From positions 186,001 to 250,000 of the forward strand of contig NZ_JASSUA010000003.1 of NCBI RefSeq assembly GCF_030227115.1: DNA of 64,000 bases, written 5' to 3'. The notes below the pieces were generated by a model, which was given only the letters and a program-made list of their open reading frames with translations, was not told the DNA's origin and made no database searches. Positions 1 to 8,153 of this stretch are shown in pieces; positions within the stretch are counted from its first letter, which is position 1; each line of letters opens with the position of its first letter. The translations under genes and the position numbers were made by a program. Source of the DNA: Marinobacter sp. SS13-12 (lineage in GTDB: Bacteria > Pseudomonadota > Gammaproteobacteria > Pseudomonadales > Oleiphilaceae).

Positions 1-1
1 T

Positions 2-439
2 TACGAAATCGGCTGGGGTGATGAGGGGTTCTATCAGGCACCGGCGATTACAATAGGGGTGACTCTTCGGGCTATAGTCTGGTCGCGAGGGGCCGTTTTG
101 CACGTTGTTGCACTGCCGGCTTCCCCGACTGAATATTTTCCAGTGAGCAGGGTAGTCCACACCTGTCTCAACACTGAAGAAGTCGAATCTCTGGCGCGAT
201 ACCTGTCCGACAGCTTTAGCCGCGATGGCGACGGAAAACTGTTGGAACTCAAACGCGGCCTCTACGGCAACAGCCAGTTCTTTGATGGCGAAGGCCGGTA
301 CCACTTGCTCAACACCAGTAACAAATGGGCCGCGAAAGCGCTAAAGAGTGCGGGGATGGATATATCACCGACGTTCAAACTGACGGCCGATAGCGTGATG
401 GGGTTTGTAGAGGACAATCGGAATGACTGCACCCTCTAG
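2..439 (+). CDS. DUF2459 family protein, 3' part only
   Basis: The reading frame is open from the window edge, so the N-terminus lies outside. The first visible residues (YEIGWGDEGFYQAP) are the conserved stretch of DUF2459 proteins (the TIGR02117 'urease region' conserved hypothetical). Further on are a GDGKLLEL segment, an LKRGLYGNSQFF motif, and a C-terminal NTSNKWAAKALKSAG stretch that I also associate with the family. Members are usually 200-230 aa with an N-terminal membrane anchor, so about 145 codons here fit a gene cut by the edge. The biochemical function of the family is unknown. A GTG at 59 is in frame but is internal, not the true start. Confidence 0.8.
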   Translation, partial: YEIGWGDEGFYQAPAITIGVTLRAIVWSRGAVLHVVALPASPTEYFPVSRVVHTCLNTEEVESLARYLSDSFSRDGDGKLLELKRGLYGNSQFFDGEGRYHLLNTSNKWAAKALKSAGMDISPTFKLTADSVMGFVEDNRNDCTL

Positions 440-480
440 GTTGCATCAGGCGTCATTCCGTGAGCTTACATTGCCAAAGA

Positions 481-497
481 GGGGCTTTAGCAGCCCC
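481..497 (-). terminator. Hairpin terminator after the 24-aa gene
   Basis: A perfect 6-bp stem (GGGGCT/AGCCCC) with a 5-nt loop lies just after the stop of the 24-aa gene on the minus strand. It is followed by CCTCTTTGGCAA. The same 12-nt tail follows the hairpin at 16169-16186, which links the two loci. Confidence 0.55.
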
Positions 498-500
498 GGC

Positions 501-575
501 TCAACGAAAGCCCATAAAAGAAAGAATTGCCAAAACGATAACCACGGCACCGACGATATAAACGATATTGTTCAT
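501..575 (-). CDS. 24-aa single-pass membrane peptide
   Basis: This short reading frame (ATG at 575, stop at 501) encodes MNNIVYIVGAVVIVLAILSF followed by MGFR. Nearly the whole peptide is one hydrophobic helix with a basic C-terminal end, a typical bacterial small membrane protein. It ends 4 nt before a hairpin terminator and is preceded by the repeated ~110-bp element at 611-721, which could be its leader or promoter region. Small proteins ending in LSFxGxR are familiar to me from Pseudomonas relatives, but I know no assigned function. No strong ribosome-binding site is visible (GGAACTAGCC precedes the ATG). Confidence 0.6.
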   Translation of the reverse strand: MNNIVYIVGAVVIVLAILSFMGFR

Positions 576-610
576 GGCTAGTTCCTTTGCGTCTGAATCC
601 CTGATAGTGG

Positions 611-721
611 TTGCGCCCTCATCCCTGAAGCGCATGATGCAACGTCCTGTTCAGGCAGTTCCGTCGCCTCATCTGAAGCCAGAATAGGCTTTCGGCGTTG
701 CACGGTCTGTTCGCTGGCGCA
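611..721 (-). repeat. Copy 1 of a dispersed ~110-bp element
   Basis: This stretch matches 16202-16311 with about 22 mismatches and no internal gap apart from one base near the end (roughly 80% identity by hand alignment). The best conserved blocks on the minus strand are TGCGCYAGCGAACAGACC and CATCATGCGC followed by CAGGGATGAGG. A stem TGCGC...GCGCA flanking CATCCCT is kept in both. It fills the gap between the LysR gene and the 24-aa gene on the minus strand. It may be a leader RNA, promoter region or small RNA gene; no start codon opens a frame across it in this copy. Confidence 0.7.
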
Positions 722-737
722 CTTAGTGGAAAAGGAT

Positions 738-1697
738 TCAGCTCAACAAACGTCCCGCCAGGCGCTCTTGCTGCGCCCGGACAGCCTCTGTCAGAAAGTC
801 CATCAGGGCATGAATCCTCACTACGCCCCGCAAATCCGGGTGCATCAGAAACCACAGGCCGTATTGCAGCTCGGGGATGGGGTCTGTCAGCTGAACAATA
901 TCGGGGTCTTCGTCCGCCAGATAACAGGGCATCACGGCCAGCCCCATGCCGGAGCGAACGGCACTGAGAATACTGACCAGCGTATCCACCCGGTAGACAC
1001 AGGCCTCCTTCAGTGCGTTACTACTCATCCACTGGTCCACGGCTGAATCCTGCAGTCGCGGCCCGGCACCAATCCAGGGCTGGCTGGCAAAGGTTTCGAT
1101 GGGGGAACCCGGAGTCAAGCCAAGGCTTCGGTGGGCGTAGACCGCCTGGCCAATGTTAGTCAGTGGGCGGCCGATCAGGTTTTCTGGCGGGCGGTTGGAC
1201 GGGCGAATGGCTACGTCCGCCTCTCTGCGTGTGAGATTGAACAACTGATTGGAAACCGCAACGTCCAGCACGATGCCCGGATACTTGTCCCGGAATTGCG
1301 TGAACAGGGGCGCCAGCAGGCCCATCAGCAGTGAGTCCGTGGTGGTGGTCCAGATTTCTCCACTGGGCTGCAGGTCACGGCCGGCGACTTTACGTTCGGC
1401 AGCCAGGGCGGCTTCGTCCATAATCTTGCCGGTGTCGGCAAGTTCTTCACCCGCGAGTGTTGGCCGGTACCCGGTTCGGCTTCGCTCAAAGAGAATCACC
1501 CCCAGGCGTTGTTCAATATCGCCCAGCCGCCGGAAAACCGTGGCATGGCTTACCCCCAGTGCCCGGGAGGCACCGGAGAGCGAGCCAGCAGTCGCGATTG
1601 CGAGCACGGTCTCAAAGTCACTCCACGCCAGATGACTTCGGGCTTTCTGAGGAGTAACAGAGGCTTGGTCGGGTTGCTTTCCTGTCCGTTTTTGCAA
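738..1697 (-). CDS. LysR-family transcriptional regulator
   Basis: The ~319-aa product has the standard LysR layout: an N-terminal winged helix-turn-helix at about residues 24-83 (FETVLAIATAGSLSGASRAL, then SHATVFRRLGDIEQRLGV) and a periplasmic-binding-protein-like effector domain from about residue 110. Such proteins usually control a neighbouring or divergent gene; the divergent neighbour at 1815 is a small gene of unknown role. The open frame starts with TTG at 1697 because no ATG lies upstream of the HTH, so the exact start is uncertain. The stop is close to the repeated element at 611-721. The effector cannot be inferred. Confidence 0.88.
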   Translation of the reverse strand: MQKRTGKQPDQASVTPQKARSHLAWSDFETVLAIATAGSLSGASRALGVSHATVFRRLGDIEQRLGVILFERSRTGYRPTLAGEELADTGKIMDEAALAAERKVAGRDLQPSGEIWTTTTDSLLMGLLAPLFTQFRDKYPGIVLDVAVSNQLFNLTRREADVAIRPSNRPPENLIGRPLTNIGQAVYAHRSLGLTPGSPIETFASQPWIGAGPRLQDSAVDQWMSSNALKEACVYRVDTLVSILSAVRSGMGLAVMPCYLADEDPDIVQLTDPIPELQYGLWFLMHPDLRGVVRIHALMDFLTEAVRAQQERLAGRLLS

Positions 1698-1814
1698 AGT
1701 CTGTACTCGATTTTAGGGAATAGTTTGCAGTTCAGAACAATATTAGCATGTACCTGAACCTACAGATAACCAACGCGCTCCGCTATCAGATGCGGTGCCA
1801 GGGAGGTCAGAGAC

Positions 1815-2051
1815 ATGTTGATTTCAGAAGAAATAAAGTACTTTCATGGTGGCAATCCGTTAGCTCTTCGCGATAATGATGACGTATCCGCCCCGAAAAC
1901 CGAAGACTCGTTCGAGGGAAGCATACCGACCAGATACCGGTCCGGAATGGGCGGGGTGAACCTCGAGCAGGTAAAGCGGGACCAGCGACAGGCGCGAAGG
2001 GAACTGGTTCAGGCTATCATTCACCGTCTGAGCAATCTCATTACTCGATGA
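1815..2051 (+). CDS. Small hypothetical protein
   Basis: A 78-aa frame starts with ATG after a good GGGAGG site and ends 18 bp before the APP1-like phosphatase gene, so the two could form one transcript. The product is polar with a basic, amphipathic C-terminal half (EQVKRDQRQARRELVQAIIHR). There is no signal peptide or membrane segment. I do not recognise the family. The ribosome-binding site and co-directional spacing are the only support. Confidence 0.5.
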   Translation: MLISEEIKYFHGGNPLALRDNDDVSAPKTEDSFEGSIPTRYRSGMGGVNLEQVKRDQRQARRELVQAIIHRLSNLITR

Positions 2052-2069
2052 CGACCAAATCGAAGAAAG

Positions 2070-3275
2070 ATGAATATGAGTACCAGGGAGGGTAGCCTGA
2101 AACAGAACAGAGCAAAGCCGGCCAACCAAACTGTTTCCAAAGAGGGTTTGATGTCCTTTAAGAGCCGCTTGCGTCGTTACGCGCGCTCGTTTCGTCGCGG
2201 CATCCACATTCTGGCGGCGCCTGTAAAAGGCGACAATGGTCGGGGCGGACTTTTTATCCAGGCCTACCGGGGCTACGGCTCCCGCAGCCGGGTGTTCCTG
2301 ATCGGAAGGGTTTTCCGGCAGCCGCACTTCGGCGCTTCATGGCGGGAGGACCGGCTGCGCCGGGACATCATCGACCTCATTCGCAGACTGCTGCGCAAGC
2401 CGATCGTCGGAGCCCGCGTCCGTATAAGGTACAAGGACACCAACACGGTCGTACATACTGACCGGCACGGTTACTTTCGGGTCGATATGGAACTGGGCAC
2501 CATGCCGTCGGATGTTACCTGGCACGAGATGGAACTGTCACTGGACAGTCCCGTCGACGAGCGTGCAGCCACCACTGGCGAGTTCTTTACTCCGCTGCCC
2601 GGTGCCCGTTACGGCGTCATCAGCGACATTGACGATACCGTGGTCTACACCGGCGTCGCCAATACCGCCATGATGATGTGTCGCCTGTTTGCCCAGGGTG
2701 CTGAAAGCCGTGTGGTTTTTCCCGGTGTGCCAGCCCTGTATCAGGCATTCCATGCCGGCCGGGATAATGACGAAGGAAACCCCCTGTTCTATGTGTCCCG
2801 CGCGCCCTGGAGCATCTACCAGGTGCTGGTGGAAGTTTTTCGCCGCAACCGGCTTCCCCATGGGCCGATCCTGATCCTGCGGGAGTGGGGAATGAAGCGT
2901 GGCAGCCTGCTGCCGCGGAGGGCCAAGGCTCATAAGCAGGACGCAATTCGACATATCCTTGAGACATACCCTGACATGCAGTTTGTTCTGGTGGGTGATT
3001 CCGGGCAGCGTGACCCGGAGATCTATAACCACATTCTGCGGGAACATCCCGGCCGTGTACTGGGCATCTACATCCGCGACGTCAGCAACACAGCAGAGCG
3101 CTCCGAGGCCATCGATCGGCTTGCCCGGGAGGCCCAGGAGGCAGGCTGTGACCTGATACTGGCGGCCGACAATGTCGCGATGGCGGAACATGCGGCCAGT
3201 GAGGGGCTGATTACCGACGCCGCTGTGAATGCGGTGCGTGAAGAACAGCGGCACGCCGACGAGAACGCCGATTGA
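2070..3275 (+). CDS. APP1-like phosphatidate phosphatase domain protein (DUF2183)
   Basis: This is a HAD-superfamily phosphatase of the App1/DUF2183 group. The catalytic DIDDT motif is at about residues 186-190 (YGVISDIDDTVVYTG). Later conserved pieces are FYVSRAPWSIY, KRGSLLPRRAKAHK and LVGDSGQRDPEIY, which supply the HAD motif II, III and IV residues. The N-terminal half carries a beta-sandwich-like region (GARVRIRYKDTNTVV). Yeast App1 dephosphorylates phosphatidic acid; bacterial substrates are not established, so the lipid role is inferred from the family. No signal peptide is seen. An alternative ATG at 2151 (MSFKSRLRR) has a GAGGG site and may be the real start. Confidence 0.85.
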   Translation: MNMSTREGSLKQNRAKPANQTVSKEGLMSFKSRLRRYARSFRRGIHILAAPVKGDNGRGGLFIQAYRGYGSRSRVFLIGRVFRQPHFGASWREDRLRRDIIDLIRRLLRKPIVGARVRIRYKDTNTVVHTDRHGYFRVDMELGTMPSDVTWHEMELSLDSPVDERAATTGEFFTPLPGARYGVISDIDDTVVYTGVANTAMMMCRLFAQGAESRVVFPGVPALYQAFHAGRDNDEGNPLFYVSRAPWSIYQVLVEVFRRNRLPHGPILILREWGMKRGSLLPRRAKAHKQDAIRHILETYPDMQFVLVGDSGQRDPEIYNHILREHPGRVLGIYIRDVSNTAERSEAIDRLAREAQEAGCDLILAADNVAMAEHAASEGLITDAAVNAVREEQRHADENAD

Positions 3276-3315
3276 GCCTGGCGCGGCCAGACCGATGTAA
3301 TCCCCGCCTTCATCG

Positions 3316-3621
3316 CTATTTCACCACAATCTGATTGCTGACACCGTCCAGTTTGCTGTTCTCCCGCACCAGATCTTCGGCCCGCTGCCGCTGAGTGGTT
3401 GTTTCCACAAAGCCTTCCAGCAGGATCTCACCCTCCACGATGGTGATGTCGATGGCAGAACCGGCCAGGTCCTCCGCCTCAAGCAGAACTGCCTTCAACC
3501 GGACCGCCTCTGCGGTATCCTGTGTTGCCATACCGGAGCCATCGAAAACGCTGCAGCCGGTAACAAGCATTAGCCAGAGCACCAGGTAACGGGTTTCAGC
3601 CATCATTGTTGTCAGGCTCAT
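3316..3621 (-). CDS. BON-domain lipoprotein
   Basis: The 101-aa product has a signal peptide ending in a lipobox (LMLVTGC, Cys about 23) and a single BON domain (AVLLEAEDLAGSAIDITIVE to LDGVSNQIVVK). BON domains are found in periplasmic and outer-membrane proteins of the OsmY/DolP type and are thought to bind membranes. The start at 3621 is chosen because GGGAGG stands 6 nt upstream. The gene begins inside the 3' end of the AsmA gene in another frame, so translation is probably coupled and the two likely share a message. Confidence 0.8.
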   Translation of the reverse strand: MSLTTMMAETRYLVLWLMLVTGCSVFDGSGMATQDTAEAVRLKAVLLEAEDLAGSAIDITIVEGEILLEGFVETTTQRQRAEDLVRENSKLDGVSNQIVVK

Positions 3622-6600
3622 CTTTGCCTCCCGGGTTGTCGTCGATGGCCTCCAAAGACCGGCTTGCCAGCCCTTCGCAGTACGCAAGCTCGTTCCCCCT
3701 GCCGAGGTCAAGCAGCGGCAAAAGCGCAGCAACCGGGGTGGCCACGGCAGCCAGAACGGCACTGCTGCCTACCTGCATGGTGAGATCCCCGGTCTGCAGT
3801 CCGGGCTCGGGGTTATCGAACGTGCCCCCGAGATGAAGCGGAGTACCCGCAGCCAAAGCGCTGACATCTTTCGGGTGAGCAAAAAGGGTAATGTCCAGGC
3901 GTTCGTTGTCGAAGTTCGCGGTCCCTGTGCCGGTAAAGCTGGTATCCGTGGTATCGACAGCCAAGGTGTCAATCCTGACGATACCGTCCCGGGTTTCCAG
4001 ATCAACATAGGCGCAATCGATCGGGACGGTGCCCCCGCCACCCATCCAGGTCAGGAAGGACTCGGCGGCATCCAGCCCGGCCAGTTCGACCAGCAGGGCA
4101 TCCAGCTTGCCCCGGGTCATCAGCATGACCATGCCGCCGTCGGCGGAACCCAGTAGCTCAGCGATGGAGACTCCGGTCACCCAGAACTTGCCCTGACCAG
4201 CGACGATGCCCACGCTGTCATTGGCCAGTTCCCAACTGCCAAGCGCCTTGCTGAGGTTGACCGCCTGCACTTCCAGTTGCAGTGTGCCTTCCGGGGGCGT
4301 CGGTCTGGAATCAATGTCCAGGTTGAAGTCCACCTGACCATCGCCCACCCCGAAACCCACTGGCTCGAACCGGGCGTGGCCGTCTGCAAGATTGAAATCG
4401 ATGACCACCTCGCTCAGGGGGATGTCCGCCGCCCGTACGGCTTTTCCCCGGTAACTGACATCCGCAGAAACCTCTTTCCAGGCAGCTGTGATCAGAGGTT
4501 GGTCCGGCAGCACCAACCGGTCTCCATCGCCGCCGCTTGAACTTTCCGGACCATCCTGCTCAGCAGATGACGGTTCCACACCTGCCAGTACGCCAAGATC
4601 CGCAAGATCGAGGGAATCAGAGTGTAGTTTTCCCGTCAGATGCGGAGGGCGCGAACTGATATCCAGGGCAATCTGTCCGCCCAGGTCACTGTCACCCACA
4701 TCCCCCTCGATATTGCTGAATGCCCAGCGGTCGTCCCTGAAGGACAGATCGCCGGACAAGGAGTAGGCGGGCAGATCTGGCAGAGGTACCCCCAGAAGAC
4801 GCCTCAGGCGGCCTGGGTTGGGGCCTTGCACACCAAGCTCGAGATCCAGGCCCTTTAATGCCAAAGGTCGCAGAATGCTGCCCCGGACCTGGATGTGGCT
4901 ATCGACCACATCACTCGTAAGTTCAAGGGCATAGGGACGGTCCGGGTCCCGGGCCGCTAACAGTTGGTCTCCGCGAAATCGTAGCGAGAAGGGCGAGCCG
5001 TCATACTCACCGTCGCCATCGATATGAAAGGCCTGCTCCCCAGCATCCAGTCCCCGTGTCTGCAGGTTGAGGGTGAAGTCCGTGTCGGCTTCCGAATCTG
5101 TAAACGTCAGCTGCGAGGGTTCGAAAACGAGGCGACCGATAAAGGGCATGATCAGATCCTCCTTCTGATCCACCGCAAGGGACTCGGTAATACCCAGGTG
5201 AAGCTGCCCGGAAAGCGTGCCCAGGCGATCCTCCAGTGGCGTGAAGGTGTCTCCGAACCGGCTCAGGGCAATGGACCCGAATTCGGCCTCAATGTTGCCG
5301 GAGGCAGGCTGGTCGGTGGCGTCCAGTGCCACAGAGCTGCCCCAACTGCCGCCGGCAATATTGAAGTCCAGTGGCTCGATCCGGAGCCTGCCTGAAGTCA
5401 GGCTGGCGGACAGGTTCAGGTTCGTCAGCTCCGGCGTATCCGGGAGCACCAGGGTTTGCGCCTGCAGTTTCAGCTGGCCATCGAATGCGCGTAACGCCGC
5501 CAGCGGCGAACCAGCGTCGTCCGGCTCGGTTCCGCCGTTTGATGACGGGTCGGGCTGTGAGTTTTCCGCCGTAAACTGGCCAGGTTCAATGCGATCCGCC
5601 TCAAGGTCAACATTCACTGTGGGTCGATCCGCAGTGTGGAAGTGGAACTCGCCGCTCAGGTTGCTGACTCCGACGTGTCCATCAAGGGAGGTGACAGACC
5701 ACTGCTCCCCGTCACGGGTCAGCCGCCCCGACAGTCGGTACCCGGGTAGGGCGGGCAAAGGTGCCCCGATCCAGGCCCCCAGGTCCTGACCACCCTCGCC
5801 CTGGAGCACGAGGTTGCCGGCAAAGCTTGCGGGCGTCAGGAGCGCTCCCAATTGTGTATCCGCCCAGGCGAGCAGTTCACCACTTTGTGCCTGAGCCTGT
5901 AACCGATAGCTTGCGGCGCCTTCTGCCAGCTCCGGCAGGGGCGCGCCCTCGATGGTCATCTCCAGCGGCTTGCCCTGGAACTTTCCGGTTATCGAGAGCA
6001 CCGGTGTTTTCGGTTCTCCGGCCTTCTCCAGGTGGAGGGCCAGGTTACTGCCAGCCCCCGTGGCCTGATTCTTCGTCCGGTAGGACGCCCTGGCCAGGCC
6101 AATGTCGAGGTGCTCCAGAAGCGTTCGCAGGTCCAGGGAAGCAGCCTGCTGCATTTGGCGGAGACCGAGTTCGAGTTCGGCATCCAGGATTGTCGTGGGT
6201 TCTTCGTCCGCACCAAGGCCATCCAGCGCCACTTGTTGCAGGTCGAGTTCCGCTTTCCCAGTGATGAAGTCGGCGTTGCTGACCAGGCGAGCCCTGGCTT
6301 CGCCACGGCCCCCGGCCACGTCAAAACTCAGAGTTTCCAGCGTCAGCTCGTGCTGGCCCAGGCGCAGCCTGGTCTCAACACTGGTGTATGTTGTCGGCTC
6401 CAGGATGAGCTCATCGACAGCGAGACGGAGGTCCCCCCGCAGGTCTGGCAGTACGGGTATGGACACAGCCAGCGGCTCGTCGGTTGCCTGATCTTCAGGC
6501 AGTGCCGCCAGGATATCAGTGACGTTGATGGAGGGTGAATGCAGGTTCCCGGTTATCGACAGCGGGCTGAAGGCAGCGTCCACACTGATATTGCCGTCGA

Positions 6601-7324
6601 TACGGACCTCGCCCGCCCGGGCCTGAATATCAGATAACCCCCACTGGCTATCCGCAAACCCCGGATCGGCGGCGGCCGAGAGTTCGAGGGGCAGCACCAG
6701 GCGCTCGCCTTCCGACGACAGTCTGACCTCCCCGTTGAGGGAGAACCGGTCACCGGCCAGCGTCAGCGAAGCCAGTGATAAAACCTGCGGGCGCTCCGTT
6801 TCGGGCGTGAAGTAACGGATCTTTGCGTCATGAATATTGAGTTGTTGGACAGCGAGGGGCGGGCCGGAGCTTTCCTCCTTGCCCACGTTCTCACCCTGGT
6901 CCGTCATTGCAGGCAGAACCCAGTTGCCCGGTTTCCCCTCGCGGCTTTCGAGGTTGAGGGTGGGTTCCGTTATGGTCACAGATTTCAGTGCCGGTTCGCC
7001 CTTGAAGAGACTGATGATGGAGGGTTCAAGCTCAAGCCTCCCAGCGGACAGCATTTCCGGGGTCTTTGCCCAGTCGGCGTTGCCCAGCTTCATTTCGCCC
7101 ACCTCGAGGTGAGGGTGGGGCAGGAGACCTACGTCAATATTACCGGTGATCTCCATGTCACGGCCGGTCATGGCTTCAACGCGCTCGGTGATGGGCCCCT
7201 TCAGGAAATTCCACGACATCAGCTCAATGACGATAATCGCGACGACCAGCAGCGCGAACAAAACGGCCAGTGCCCGTAGAACTCTGAACGGGGGTTTTGA
7301 GGGGGAGCGGTTAGTCGTATCCAT
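3596..7324 (-). CDS. AsmA-family protein
   Basis: A 1242-aa protein with one N-terminal transmembrane segment (about residues 15-38, VLRALAVLFALLVVAIIVIE) followed by the family signature MSWNFLKGPITERVEAMTGR and VGLLPHPHLEVGEMKLGNADWAKTP (read in pieces). The rest is a long series of beta-strand repeats, with a C-terminal AsmA_2-like region. AsmA-like proteins are inner-membrane-anchored, span the periplasm and are linked to phospholipid transport to the outer membrane and to outer-membrane assembly. An acidic DEPDNNDG tail overlaps the start of the BON lipoprotein gene. Confidence 0.88.
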   Translation of the reverse strand: MDTTNRSPSKPPFRVLRALAVLFALLVVAIIVIELMSWNFLKGPITERVEAMTGRDMEITGNIDVGLLPHPHLEVGEMKLGNADWAKTPEMLSAGRLELEPSIISLFKGEPALKSVTITEPTLNLESREGKPGNWVLPAMTDQGENVGKEESSGPPLAVQQLNIHDAKIRYFTPETERPQVLSLASLTLAGDRFSLNGEVRLSSEGERLVLPLELSAAADPGFADSQWGLSDIQARAGEVRIDGNISVDAAFSPLSITGNLHSPSINVTDILAALPEDQATDEPLAVSIPVLPDLRGDLRLAVDELILEPTTYTSVETRLRLGQHELTLETLSFDVAGGRGEARARLVSNADFITGKAELDLQQVALDGLGADEEPTTILDAELELGLRQMQQAASLDLRTLLEHLDIGLARASYRTKNQATGAGSNLALHLEKAGEPKTPVLSITGKFQGKPLEMTIEGAPLPELAEGAASYRLQAQAQSGELLAWADTQLGALLTPASFAGNLVLQGEGGQDLGAWIGAPLPALPGYRLSGRLTRDGEQWSVTSLDGHVGVSNLSGEFHFHTADRPTVNVDLEADRIEPGQFTAENSQPDPSSNGGTEPDDAGSPLAALRAFDGQLKLQAQTLVLPDTPELTNLNLSASLTSGRLRIEPLDFNIAGGSWGSSVALDATDQPASGNIEAEFGSIALSRFGDTFTPLEDRLGTLSGQLHLGITESLAVDQKEDLIMPFIGRLVFEPSQLTFTDSEADTDFTLNLQTRGLDAGEQAFHIDGDGEYDGSPFSLRFRGDQLLAARDPDRPYALELTSDVVDSHIQVRGSILRPLALKGLDLELGVQGPNPGRLRRLLGVPLPDLPAYSLSGDLSFRDDRWAFSNIEGDVGDSDLGGQIALDISSRPPHLTGKLHSDSLDLADLGVLAGVEPSSAEQDGPESSSGGDGDRLVLPDQPLITAAWKEVSADVSYRGKAVRAADIPLSEVVIDFNLADGHARFEPVGFGVGDGQVDFNLDIDSRPTPPEGTLQLEVQAVNLSKALGSWELANDSVGIVAGQGKFWVTGVSIAELLGSADGGMVMLMTRGKLDALLVELAGLDAAESFLTWMGGGGTVPIDCAYVDLETRDGIVRIDTLAVDTTDTSFTGTGTANFDNERLDITLFAHPKDVSALAAGTPLHLGGTFDNPEPGLQTGDLTMQVGSSAVLAAVATPVAALLPLLDLGRGNELAYCEGLASRSLEAIDDNPGGKDEPDNNDG

Positions 7325-7481
7325 GACTGGCTCGTGCTCGAAGGATGGGCGAAAATCCGGACGCGGATTGCAATTATCCTTCTTTCAACATAGTCGAAAT
7401 TTTTTGATGCTGTACTTTTTCAGGAGACCATTCGTACTCTTACCCGTCCGCCACTTCTATCATCAAAAGAAAGGTGCCTTC

Positions 7482-8153
7482 GTGTCCACGAGCGTCCAGA
7501 TGAGTGATATTCACCTCGCCTACCCAACAGAGTCGGGTGCCGTTGCGGTGCTCAATAACGCCTCACTTACAGTCCCGCCCGGTGACACACTGGCCATTAC
7601 CGGCCCGTCTGGCAGCGGAAAAACCTCGCTGCTTCTTCTGCTCTCTGGCCTCCAGCGGCCGGATCAGGGCGAAATCCTGGTGGGCAGCCGGCGCCTTGGC
7701 GACATGGACTCCAATACCCTGGCCGACTGGCGCAGTGAGCACCTTGGCATCATTTTCCAGTCGTTCCATTTGCTACCCGGCCTGACCGCACTTGGTAACG
7801 TCAGCCTGCCACTGGAAATTGCCGGGCAGGAGAGCGCTCGCGAGCAGGCTCTTGCAATGCTGGACGCCGTTGGCCTGAGCCATCGGCTGCAGCATTACCC
7901 GGGACAGCTTTCCGGCGGTGAGCAACAGCGTGTCGCGATCGCCAGGGCACTTGTCCACCAGCCAAGCCTGCTGCTGGGCGATGAGCCGACAGGCAACCTG
8001 GACCAGGAAACTGGCGAAAAGGTACTTTCGCTGCTGTTTGATCTCCACAAGCAAAGCAAGTCCACGCTGGTACTGGTGACCCATGACGAGCGCGTTGCGG
8101 GGCGCTGTCAGCATCGGGTCCGGATGGAAGGCGGGCGCCTGTATGAAGTCTGA
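7482..8153 (+). CDS. ABC exporter ATPase (YbbA/LolD type)
   Basis: A 223-aa nucleotide-binding subunit with Walker A (GPSGSGKTS), Q-loop ([18 protein letters not shown]), signature (LSGGEQQR), Walker B ([12 protein letters not shown]) and H-loop (LVTHDERVA). This is the MacB/LolD/YbbA branch of ABC ATPases, which work with FtsX-like permeases. GTG at 7482 is preferred as start because GAAAGG lies upstream; an ATG at 7500 is the alternative. The stop overlaps the permease start, so the two proteins are translationally coupled. Confidence 0.9.
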   Translation: MSTSVQMSDIHLAYPTESGAVAVLNNASLTVPPGDTLAITGPSGSGKTSLLLLLSGLQRPDQGEILVGSRRLGDMDSNTLADWRSEHLGIIFQSFHLLPGLTALGNVSLPLEIAGQESAREQALAMLDAVGLSHRLQHYPGQLSGGEQQRVAIARALVHQPSLLLGDEPTGNLDQETGEKVLSLLFDLHKQSKSTLVLVTHDERVAGRCQHRVRMEGGRLYEV

